Of a stretch of DNA of 14,100 nt, positions 5,592 to 13,133 are shown piece after piece. The position numbers and the translations under genes were made by a program. How positions within the stretch are numbered: position 1 is the first letter of the stretch; the number at the start of each line of letters is the position of its first letter. The notes beneath the pieces are model-generated. The model ran no database searches. It worked only from the letters and a program-made list of their open reading frames with translations, and was not told the DNA's origin. Source of the DNA: Candidatus Helarchaeota archaeon (GTDB lineage: Archaea; Asgardarchaeota; Lokiarchaeia; Helarchaeales; HEL-GB-A); contig JAEOSY010000367.1 of assembly GCA_016840125.1 (NCBI GenBank), positions 1-14,100 of the forward strand, in the 5' to 3' direction.

Positions 5592-6926
5592 ATGACGAGT
5601 TTGAGCGAATATATATTTTATCCAGGATGTTTGATTTCATATAGGTTTCCATATATCGAGAAAGCCACCCGAATCGTGGCAAAGAAATTCGATATAAGTT
5701 TGAGAGAGCCCGAAGGCTTCACTTGCTGTCCAGATCCGCAGGGGATGCTGAGTTATAATGAAAAACTCTGGATGCTCGCTGCAGCTCGGAATCTTGCGCT
5801 TGCAGAAAAAGAAGGATTGGATGTTTTTACGATTTGTAATGGTTGCTATAGCACTTTCCGTAAGGTTTCCTCTATGATCAAGGAAAACCTTCAGATCCAT
5901 AATGAAGTGAATGACGAACTGGACAAGGTTGGCTTGCAATATCATGCGAAGATAAAGATCAAGCATATTCATGAACTATTTTTGCGGGATATAGGAATTA
6001 AGAAGCTGAAAACAGCAATAAAGAATCCACTACGAGACCTAAATGTCGCGATTCACTATGGATGTCATCTCACGCGTCCCTCCAAGATTGTGGAGTTCAA
6101 TGATCATCAGAAACCAGTTAGTTTGGAGCAAATCATCGAGGCGACGAATGCACGAGTGGTTAACTATGAGGAGCAGGATATGTGTTGTGGGGGCTCGTTA
6201 AATTTAACCAATTCCGTCGATTCCCAACGCATTATACAGAAGAAAATTATGAATATAGCAAAGACTGACGCGAATTGCATTGTTGTGGTTTGTCCGTACT
6301 GCTATCTACAATTTGAGGTAGGGCAGTTGCAGCTCAAGAAGCAAAATATCTTCATCTCGATCCCCGTGCTGCATCTTTCAGAATTAATCGCACTCGCTTT
6401 GGGGGTAGATATTGATGATTTGTTGGCGATGCATAAAATTAAGCCCAAATTTCCTACCAATCCGTACGATACGGAATTGATGAAGGAATTACTTGAGCAT
6501 TTATCGATAGATCTTTTGAAGAACTGTGCAAGGTGTCGAGCATGCTCCAAGGATTGTTCGTTGGTGATGTCGCTAGATTTTGATCCCCTGAAGTATGTGG
6601 ATCTGATTGTGGAAGGAAAGCCTCAAGAGGCGATCCAGGATGAAGGCATTTGGAAATGCTTGAATTGTCTAGGGTGCCTGGAGAAATGTCCCCAACGAAT
6701 GGGATTGGCCCATTTTTTTACGATTTTACGGAATACGGCAATCAAACATGGCTATATTCCTGATTCAATTTCAAAAGAATCCCAGAAATTCTTCGAGGAA
6801 GGGGTGGTAACGGGAAAACGCGCTTCAGCGAGAAAGCGATTAGATCTACCCGTGAAGACCCTTGAAGGAATTGAGGGGTTAAAACAATTATTAAAGAAAA
6901 ATAAAGAGTTGGATGTAGAGATATGA
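5592..6926 (+). CDS. HdrB-HdrC fusion (heterodisulfide-reductase-like) heading the glutamate synthase operon
   Basis: Numbered from ATG 5592, the 444-residue product has two parts. The HdrB-like half (about 1-285) has two complete cysteine-rich CCG motifs: C13-x31-C45C46-x35-C82xxC85 and C158-x39-C198C199-x34-C234xxC237. These match the modules that hold noncubane 4Fe-4S clusters in HdrB, although the first reads CCP rather than CCG. The HdrC-like half (about 300-444) has two CxxCxxCxxxC sites (C312-C322, C356-C366) for 4Fe-4S clusters. The order B then C is opposite to HdrD and GlpC/GlcF, which have the ferredoxin part first. TTG 5574 is a possible earlier start, but HdrB proteins normally begin just before the YPGC motif, so ATG is preferred. 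It overlaps gltB1 by four bases (ATGA), which ties it to glutamate synthase. A role as electron-transfer partner is inferred from this context; the natural substrate is unknown. Confidence 0.88.
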   Translation: MTSLSEYIFYPGCLISYRFPYIEKATRIVAKKFDISLREPEGFTCCPDPQGMLSYNEKLWMLAAARNLALAEKEGLDVFTICNGCYSTFRKVSSMIKENLQIHNEVNDELDKVGLQYHAKIKIKHIHELFLRDIGIKKLKTAIKNPLRDLNVAIHYGCHLTRPSKIVEFNDHQKPVSLEQIIEATNARVVNYEEQDMCCGGSLNLTNSVDSQRIIQKKIMNIAKTDANCIVVVCPYCYLQFEVGQLQLKKQNIFISIPVLHLSELIALALGVDIDDLLAMHKIKPKFPTNPYDTELMKELLEHLSIDLLKNCARCRACSKDCSLVMSLDFDPLKYVDLIVEGKPQEAIQDEGIWKCLNCLGCLEKCPQRMGLAHFFTILRNTAIKHGYIPDSISKESQKFFEEGVVTGKRASARKRLDLPVKTLEGIEGLKQLLKKNKELDVEI

Positions 6927-8092
6927 GTAAAATATCGTTTGCAAATATGCCCCTAACCAAAGATGACAAGGTCTTTGATGCCTGCGGGATTGCGGGATTC
7001 CTCAATGTGGATGGGAGTCTCGAAGATGGTCGTAAAGTAACGCAGATGATGTCAGTGCTAAAGGATCGGGAAAATGGCTTAGGCGGCGGGTATGCGGTCT
7101 ATGGGGTATGGCCTGAATATAAGGATCAGTATTGTATTCAAGTGCTCTTAGACGATATGGTTAGTTATAATAAGGTTGAGGAATATCTGAAAGAAGTGGT
7201 AGAAATTGTGAAGGAGGAGGAATGTCCCGTTAGCAATAACATTCAACCGCATCCCATCGTGTGGCGCTTTTTCGTCGATGTCCCAGAACGGTTGCCCAAT
7301 CCAGATGATGCGATAGTTGAGGTGGTTATGAATATCAATGCAGATATTCTCGGGGCGTTTTGTCTCTCCAGTGGAAAGAATATGGCGGTATTTAAGGGCA
7401 ATGGTTGGGCAACTGAGATTGCGAGATTCTATCAGATCGAGAGGTATAAGGGTTATCTATGGATTGGTCATTCGCGCTTCCCAACGAATACCCCGGGTTG
7501 GTGGGGTGGGGCACATCCCTTCAATATTCTCGATTACTCTGTAGTACATAACGGGGAAATAACGTCCTATGGAACCAATAAACGGTACCTTGAGATGTGG
7601 GGATACCAATGTCGATTATTGACGGATACCGAGGTTGTGGCTTACCTCTTTGATTTACTAACGCGAAAGCATGGCCTCTCTAAGCTCGTAGCCAGCAACG
7701 TTGTTGCACCCCCTTATTATGATGAAATTCAGCGGATGACAAATGGACAGCAAGACATTTTCAAGTTACTACGTGTCAACTACGGATCGGCAATGTTGAA
7801 TGGACCATTCAGTATTTTAGTTGCGTGCAATCGTCCTGTACCCTCATTGCTGGGACTGACGGACCGGAAAAAACTGCGTCCGCTCATAGCGGGTATGACT
7901 GACGATGAAAATACTATTATTATGAGCAGTGAAGAGAGTGCGATAAAGTATGTCCTGAAGAACGTATCAAATGTCTGGGCACCCACCGCAGGGAATCCGG
8001 TAATAGCGGAGTTAGGGAAGGGATTAATTTCTGATGGGGCGGTACGTTTATTACAACCCTCAAAAGGATCGCAGGAAATAGTAGGAGGATGA
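6923..8092 (+). CDS. gltB1: Glutamate synthase, glutaminase (GATase II) subunit
   Basis: This 389-residue Ntn-type amidotransferase corresponds to domain 1 of the bacterial GltB large chain. It should release ammonia from glutamine for the synthase subunit encoded next. The nucleophile is C21 in DACGIAGF, so a 20-residue leader must be cut off to expose the cysteine, as in bacterial GOGAT. Other GATase landmarks are HSRFPTNTPGWWGGAHPF (Arg of the glutamine site), VVHNGEITSYG (the oxyanion Asn-Gly pair) and LTDTEVVAY (Asp that binds the substrate amine). The ATG overlaps the hdrBC stop, so translation is coupled, and gltB2 begins after four bases. The segment after residue 300 (RPLIAGM...SSEESAIKY) matches the usual end of this domain. 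Confidence 0.92.
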   Translation: MSKISFANMPLTKDDKVFDACGIAGFLNVDGSLEDGRKVTQMMSVLKDRENGLGGGYAVYGVWPEYKDQYCIQVLLDDMVSYNKVEEYLKEVVEIVKEEECPVSNNIQPHPIVWRFFVDVPERLPNPDDAIVEVVMNINADILGAFCLSSGKNMAVFKGNGWATEIARFYQIERYKGYLWIGHSRFPTNTPGWWGGAHPFNILDYSVVHNGEITSYGTNKRYLEMWGYQCRLLTDTEVVAYLFDLLTRKHGLSKLVASNVVAPPYYDEIQRMTNGQQDIFKLLRVNYGSAMLNGPFSILVACNRPVPSLLGLTDRKKLRPLIAGMTDDENTIIMSSEESAIKYVLKNVSNVWAPTAGNPVIAELGKGLISDGAVRLLQPSKGSQEIVGG

Positions 8093-8096
8093 AGGG

Positions 8097-9620
8097 ATGG
8101 CATTAGAATCGAATATACGGCATAAAGTACCTCCAAAATTTATCGTGAATGTAGATCGTGAGCGCTGTATCCTGTGTCGGAGATGCACAATAAATTGTAG
8201 CTATGGGGCCATGTCATTTAACGGTGAGCGGATTGTGGCGGATAATTATGAATGTGTAATGTGTCAGCGCTGCTCTCTCATGTGTCCGCAAAATGCGATC
8301 AAAATTACAGTAAATCAATTTCAATATGCACCTCATTATAATTACGATGATCGGATCAGACGGATGGTGTATGAGCAATCCAGCACGGGTGGAGTTCTGT
8401 TAGCGTCTGCTGGAAATGATCTCCCCTACCACCATGTCTTTGATGACTTATTACTGGATGCGTGCCAGGTCACCAATCCCTCAATTGATCCACTACGGGA
8501 ACCGATTGAAACGCGCACTTTTGTGGGGGGGAAGCTCCCGCAGCTCGATCTCGAAGTCGATACGCGTGATGTTACACTAGCTATGGAATACCCACCATTT
8601 CTCGAAATCCAAACCCCAATTATAGTAGGGCATATGTCAGTGGGATCCATCAGTTATAACGCATGCCTATCCATTCTGAAAGCAGCGAAAGAGATCGGAA
8701 CCTTGGCAGGCACCGGTGAAGGAGGACTACATAAGGACTTCTTCAAATACAAGGATCATGTCATCAGCGAAGTGGCATCCGGGAGGTTCGGAGTGGATAA
8801 TAAATATTTAAAAGAGGTAGCAGCGTTAGAGATTAAAATTGGGCAAGGGGCGAAGCCAGGTCATGGAGGACATCTTCCAGGAGAGAAAGTCTCGTTGATG
8901 ATTTCCGAGACGCGGATGATCCCCCAAGGATCTGATGCGTTATCACCCTATCCGCACCATGATATTTATTCAATCGAGGATCTAGCCCAATTAATAGGAG
9001 CCTTAAAAGAGACCACGGAATATCAAGTTCCAGTCGGTGTTAAGATCGCTGCAGTCCATAATGTCGCACCCATCTGTAGCGGTATTGCAAGGGCAGGTGC
9101 GGATTTCATTACAATTGATGGATTTCGTGGGGGCACTGGAGCGGCACCACGGATCATCAGAGATCATGCAGGAATTCCAATCGAACTGGCGATTGCAGCA
9201 GTCGATCAACGACTTCGAGATGAAAAGATTCGTCAGAATGTAACCCTTTTCGCGGGAGGGAGCATACGTTATTCTGCCGATTTGATTAAAATCATTGCTT
9301 TGGGGGCAGACGCGGCACAGGTTTGCACCCCAGTATTAATAGCCATGGGATGTACCATTTGCCAATCGTGCCATCGGGGTTTATGCACATGGGGCATTGC
9401 AACGCAGCGGGATGATCTAGTCCAGCGATTAGATGTTCATGTCTCGGCGAAACGGATAGCAAATCTATTCCATGCTTGGAATGAAGAACTCCGAGAAATT
9501 TTAGGCGCAATGGGAATTGATTCGGTGGAGAGCTTACGGAGTAATCGGGATCGATTGCGTTATGTTGGCACAAATCCACATATTGCAGAAGTTTTGGGGG
9601 TTAAGCATGCAGGCGAGTAG
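8097..9620 (+). CDS. gltB2: Glutamate synthase, FMN/3Fe-4S synthase subunit with N-terminal ferredoxin domain
   Basis: The 507-residue protein carries a 2[4Fe-4S] ferredoxin module (C24, C27, C30, C34 and C53, C56, C59, C63 followed by Pro) in front of the FMN-binding TIM barrel of glutamate synthase. Barrel signatures are GHMSVGSIS, GTGEGGLH, IGQGAKPGHGGHLPGEKV, a VPVGVKIAAV strand and IDGFRGGTGAAPR. The 3Fe-4S ligands C419, C425 and C430 keep the C-x5-C-x4-C spacing of GOGAT. It reductively aminates 2-oxoglutarate to glutamate using ammonia from GltB1. No GltD subunit is encoded here, so electrons must reach the ferredoxin module from ferredoxin or a partner such as the HdrBC protein of the same operon. 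The start is supported by ggagg at about 8084-8090. Its end overlaps gltB3. Confidence 0.95.
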   Translation: MALESNIRHKVPPKFIVNVDRERCILCRRCTINCSYGAMSFNGERIVADNYECVMCQRCSLMCPQNAIKITVNQFQYAPHYNYDDRIRRMVYEQSSTGGVLLASAGNDLPYHHVFDDLLLDACQVTNPSIDPLREPIETRTFVGGKLPQLDLEVDTRDVTLAMEYPPFLEIQTPIIVGHMSVGSISYNACLSILKAAKEIGTLAGTGEGGLHKDFFKYKDHVISEVASGRFGVDNKYLKEVAALEIKIGQGAKPGHGGHLPGEKVSLMISETRMIPQGSDALSPYPHHDIYSIEDLAQLIGALKETTEYQVPVGVKIAAVHNVAPICSGIARAGADFITIDGFRGGTGAAPRIIRDHAGIPIELAIAAVDQRLRDEKIRQNVTLFAGGSIRYSADLIKIIALGADAAQVCTPVLIAMGCTICQSCHRGLCTWGIATQRDDLVQRLDVHVSAKRIANLFHAWNEELREILGAMGIDSVESLRSNRDRLRYVGTNPHIAEVLGVKHAGE

Positions 9621-10398
9621 TAGTTGGTATACAATTCAAGCGAAAAAGGATGATTTACCTCTTACCTATCGGCAATTAAATGCCTTAATTCGGCAATCTA
9701 TTCGGGAGAATCACACTCACATCAAATTAACCGATGTGTTTGGACAACGCTTCATCGCGGCGGGATTAGAGAAGTCCGTTAAGCTAGAAATTCATGGAGT
9801 CCCTGGAAATGACCTTGGTATTTTCATGGATGGCCCAAAAATCACAGTTAAAGGTAATGCGGAAGATCAAATTGGTAATACCATGAATGAGGGACGTATT
9901 GTAGTTGAAGGCGATTGCCGGGATGTGGCAGGACTTTCCATGCGAGGCGGGAAGATCTTCGTAAAAGGTAATGCCGGTTATCGGATCGGCATCCACATGA
10001 AGGAATACAAACAAAAGATTCCAATCATCGTCATCGGTGGCGCAGCGAAGGAGTTTTTTGGAGAGTATATGGCTGGTGGGATTCTGCTATCTCTTGGATT
10101 AAAATTTGAGACCGGAAGTGTTTCCAACCTAGTTCAGCCCGTTGCTCCAAATGTCGGGAGTGGAATTCATGGTGGACGAATATATATCCGCGGTGAGGTC
10201 CCCGATGGTTATCTCGGAGTAGGGACAGTAAAAAAGGAGATTTCAAATGAAGATATAGCAGTATTAAAACCAATTATTGAAGATTATTGTAAGTATTTTG
10301 ATGTGGATAGGGATTTTATATGGAATCGCGCATTTTGTAAAGTGGTTCCCGGTTCCCATCGACCATTTGCCGCGTATTATACCGCCAAACCAATTTAA
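9607..10398 (+). CDS. gltB3: Glutamate synthase, GXGXG (alpha-subunit C-terminal) domain protein
   Basis: The 263-residue protein is a right-handed beta-helix with repeats of the type G..G....G, seen as GNAEDQIGNTM, GDCRDVAGLSMRGG and GNAGYRIG. This domain ends bacterial GltB and also occurs in FwdC/FmdC and related subunits. In GOGAT it is structural, packing the glutaminase against the synthase barrel. The ATG at 9607 is chosen over the longer open frame because it lies 14 bases inside the end of gltB2, behind a gggggtt ribosome signal, and starts near the family's usual N-terminus. It is the last gene of the coupled operon; 48 bases separate it from the next gene, which has its own ribosome site. 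Confidence 0.93.
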   Translation: MQASSSWYTIQAKKDDLPLTYRQLNALIRQSIRENHTHIKLTDVFGQRFIAAGLEKSVKLEIHGVPGNDLGIFMDGPKITVKGNAEDQIGNTMNEGRIVVEGDCRDVAGLSMRGGKIFVKGNAGYRIGIHMKEYKQKIPIIVIGGAAKEFFGEYMAGGILLSLGLKFETGSVSNLVQPVAPNVGSGIHGGRIYIRGEVPDGYLGVGTVKKEISNEDIAVLKPIIEDYCKYFDVDRDFIWNRAFCKVVPGSHRPFAAYYTAKPI

Positions 10399-10440
10399 AA
10401 TTTAAAAATCACTCAAAATTGAGTTTACATATTTGGAGGA
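10391..10440 (+). promoter_or_regulatory. Possible promoter, small hairpin and strong ribosome site before the 868-residue gene
   Basis: The gap after gltB3 holds an A/T box (tttaaaatttaaaaa, about 10393-10407) that could act as a TATA element. It also has a 6-bp inverted repeat ACTCAA-aa-TTGAGT (10411-10424) and a strong Shine-Dalgarno GGAGGA (10435-10440), six bases before the TTG start at 10447. Whether the downstream gene has its own promoter or is read through from the glt operon cannot be decided. Confidence 0.35.
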
Positions 10441-10446
10441 AAGAGA

Positions 10447-13053
10447 TTGGATATTTCTCTCAGCACAGGAATAGAGGCATTAGATAAAGTAATTAAGGGA
10501 GTAAGACCAGGCGATAATCTCGTTTATCAAGTGGACAGAATTGAAGATTACATTCCATTCGTTCATTCCTTTTGTTATGACGCAGATGCTCATAAACGAA
10601 AATTGGTGTATTTTCGGTTTGCCACGCACCCCTCTCTTTTACCTGAAGGTGTCAATGCAGAAGTTTTTCATGTAGATCCTGAGGCAGGGTTTGAATCATT
10701 CATTGATGCGGTTTTCAAAGTAATCGAGGAATTTGGATTAGGCGTGTGTTACGTTTTTGATTGCCTTTCTGAGCTGACAGAACACTGGTTCAGTGACTGG
10801 ATGCTTGGGAACTTCTTTCTTTTAACTTGTCCATATTTGTATCGACTTAAGACTGGAACGTATTTTGGGATTATTAGAAATCAACATAGCAGGCAGACAA
10901 TGGATGCAATTCATCAGACTGCTCAGATTGTTTTTGATGTGTTCAGAAAAGATAATGAGATTTATCTTCATCCCCTAAAAGTGTGGAAACGGTACTCTGA
11001 GACAATGTATATGCTTCACCATTGGATTGGTGATGAATTTAAACCCGTAATGAACTCAGCAGTCACTTCCGAAATTTTAACTAAGCAATCAAAGCCATGG
11101 GTTGATTTTACCTCCCGAATACAAGATATATGGTCTAGAACGTTTAATCGTGCCCAACATTTGTTGGAATTACCGCCACATCAAAAGAATCCACAGGAAG
11201 TCCAGCAGTTTTATCAAAGACTAATTCGGATGGCCATTACGCGAGATCCTCAATTAATAAAATTGGTAGAGAAATATCTAGATCTGGGAGCAGTATTAAG
11301 TATAGGACGGCGAATGATAGGGACGGGATTAATTGGGGGTAAATCCGTAGGAATGCTTGTTGCTCAAAATATTTTAAAAAATAACAATCCTGAAAAATAT
11401 GAGAAATTGCTGGAAATTCAGGATTGCTACTTTATAGGGTCAGATGTATATTATACCTTCTTAGTAGGAAATAATATTTGGTGGAAGAGAAATTCTATCA
11501 AGACAAAGAGTGGAGATATAAAACATTTTGAAGAAATTGAAAAAGAACTTCACAAGAAAATCATGGAGGGCGATTTTCCTGAGGATATTATATTCCAATT
11601 CAAAAAGTTGCTGGAATATTTTGGCCAGAGTCCAATAATTGTCCGATCCAGCAGCCTGTTGGAGGATGCGTATCATAATTCGTTCTCGGGGAAGTATGAT
11701 AGCTTTTTTCTTCCCAACCAAGGAACCCCTGAGGAACGTCTGAAGAACTTCGTTGAAGCTGTCAAGAAAGTCTATGCAAGTACAGTTAGTCAAAAAGCAT
11801 TATTGTATCGTGATAAGCGAGCTCTTTTAGATAAAGATGAACAAATGTCAATTTTAGTTATGAGAGTATCTGGTTCTTTTTATGGGGATTCATTTTATCC
11901 GCAAATTGCAGGAGTTGCTTATAGTTTCAACCCATTCGTATGGAACGAAAAGATTGACCCAGCTTCAGGCATGATCCGATTAGTATTTGGTCTGGGTACG
12001 CGTGCGGTAAATCAAATTGATGATGATTACACACGAATTGTCGCCTTGAACGAACCAACCCTTCTTCCAACAATGGGAACTTCTGAGACTAGAAAATTTA
12101 CCCAGAAGAAGGCAGATATTCTCGATCTGAAGGAAAATAGTTTGGTTAGTAGGCGGTTTGAAGATATTGTGAAAAATAGTAGGGAGATACCTCTGGATAT
12201 TTTTGCCACAATTGATGAAGAAGCCCAAAAGATTTATGATTCTCGGGCAATGAAGGATAGATTTGCTTATACTTTGACTTTTAAAAAGCTCTTAAAGTCG
12301 GAATTCATCGCAGATATGAAAGAAATCATGAAATTACTACATAAAGCGTATAAGAATCCTGTAGATGTTGAATTTACAGCGAATTTTATGGACTTGAAAA
12401 ATTACAAAATAAACATCCTTCAATGCAGACCTTTTCAATTTCGGAGTGCAATCAAGTCAATTAAAACTCCGGAACATATACAGAAGGAGAACCTAATTTT
12501 TGAGACTTCAGGACCTATCATAGGTGAATCAGTCGCAACAGTTATAGACCGTCTGATTTACATAGTACCAGAGATTTATGGGCAAATGCCAATGTCAGAT
12601 CGTTATGCGGTAGCTAGAATTATTGGAAAATTGAATCGACTTCATGATAAAGAGAAAACAACCATAATGATCATAAGTCCAGGTCGACTCGGAACAACAA
12701 GCCCTTCATTAGGTGTGACAACTACCTTTGCTGAGATAAACAACATCTCCATCGTTTGTGAACTTGCTGAAATGCATAAGAATCTCATCCCAGCAGTTTC
12801 TTTAGGGACACATTTCTTCAATGATCTAGTTGAAAATGATATGATATATTTAGCAATAAATCCTACAAAAACTGATAAGATCAATAAGCAGTTTTTACTT
12901 TCCGCCACTAATTTACTTAATGAACTAATACCTGATGCGGAAAAGTATCAGGATGTTATTAGAGTAATAGACGTACAGGCTCAAGAGATAGAACTCAAGG
13001 TACGACTCGATTCTGATACATTTAAACAAAAAGCATATTGCTATTTCAATTGA
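10447..13053 (+). CDS. P-loop-less KaiC/RecA-like domain fused to PEP-synthase-type ATP-grasp protein
   Basis: The product has 868 residues and starts at TTG behind GGAGGA. Residues 1 to about 200 follow the KaiC/RecA pattern: STGIEALDKVI, then GDNLVYQV where the Walker A loop should be but without any GKT/GKS, and a Walker-B-like strand GVCYVFDCLSEL (99-110). Residues about 285-665 are an ATP-grasp (PPDK_N) domain with GGKS (297-300), IIVRSSSLLEDA (R400, E406-D407), SFSGKYDSF, IAGVAYSFNP, FGLGTRAV, VDVEFT (639-644) and LQCRPF. A C-terminal domain (about 670-868) has SPGRLGTTSPSLG and SLGTHFFNDL, like a conserved tail of bacterial PEP/pyruvate-binding-domain proteins. The phosphohistidine swivel and TIM barrel of PEP synthase are absent, so it is not a complete PEP synthase. 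Substrate unknown. A second copy follows at 13134 and a fragment lies at 389. Confidence 0.85.
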   Translation: MDISLSTGIEALDKVIKGVRPGDNLVYQVDRIEDYIPFVHSFCYDADAHKRKLVYFRFATHPSLLPEGVNAEVFHVDPEAGFESFIDAVFKVIEEFGLGVCYVFDCLSELTEHWFSDWMLGNFFLLTCPYLYRLKTGTYFGIIRNQHSRQTMDAIHQTAQIVFDVFRKDNEIYLHPLKVWKRYSETMYMLHHWIGDEFKPVMNSAVTSEILTKQSKPWVDFTSRIQDIWSRTFNRAQHLLELPPHQKNPQEVQQFYQRLIRMAITRDPQLIKLVEKYLDLGAVLSIGRRMIGTGLIGGKSVGMLVAQNILKNNNPEKYEKLLEIQDCYFIGSDVYYTFLVGNNIWWKRNSIKTKSGDIKHFEEIEKELHKKIMEGDFPEDIIFQFKKLLEYFGQSPIIVRSSSLLEDAYHNSFSGKYDSFFLPNQGTPEERLKNFVEAVKKVYASTVSQKALLYRDKRALLDKDEQMSILVMRVSGSFYGDSFYPQIAGVAYSFNPFVWNEKIDPASGMIRLVFGLGTRAVNQIDDDYTRIVALNEPTLLPTMGTSETRKFTQKKADILDLKENSLVSRRFEDIVKNSREIPLDIFATIDEEAQKIYDSRAMKDRFAYTLTFKKLLKSEFIADMKEIMKLLHKAYKNPVDVEFTANFMDLKNYKINILQCRPFQFRSAIKSIKTPEHIQKENLIFETSGPIIGESVATVIDRLIYIVPEIYGQMPMSDRYAVARIIGKLNRLHDKEKTTIMIISPGRLGTTSPSLGVTTTFAEINNISIVCELAEMHKNLIPAVSLGTHFFNDLVENDMIYLAINPTKTDKINKQFLLSATNLLNELIPDAEKYQDVIRVIDVQAQEIELKVRLDSDTFKQKAYCYFN

Positions 13054-13133
13054 TGGAGAGTTTTATACTCGTTTTCAAGAGAAAATAAAAAGAATTATTT
13101 ACACTCATAGTTTTATTGTAATTGAACAAGAAA

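Noticed and set aside
5464..5682. Minus-strand 72-codon frame across the hdrBC start
   Set aside because: It overlaps the real gene and its upstream region, has no recognisable domain and no supporting ribosome site.
9517..9606. Longer N-terminus of gltB3 starting inside gltB2
   Set aside because: The extra 30 codons are gltB2 sequence read in another frame; ATG 9607 has a G-rich ribosome signal and fits the family start.
10411..10424. ACTCAA-aa-TTGAGT as a terminator for the glt operon
   Set aside because: A two-base loop and no following T run make it a poor terminator; it is listed only as a small inverted repeat in the leader.
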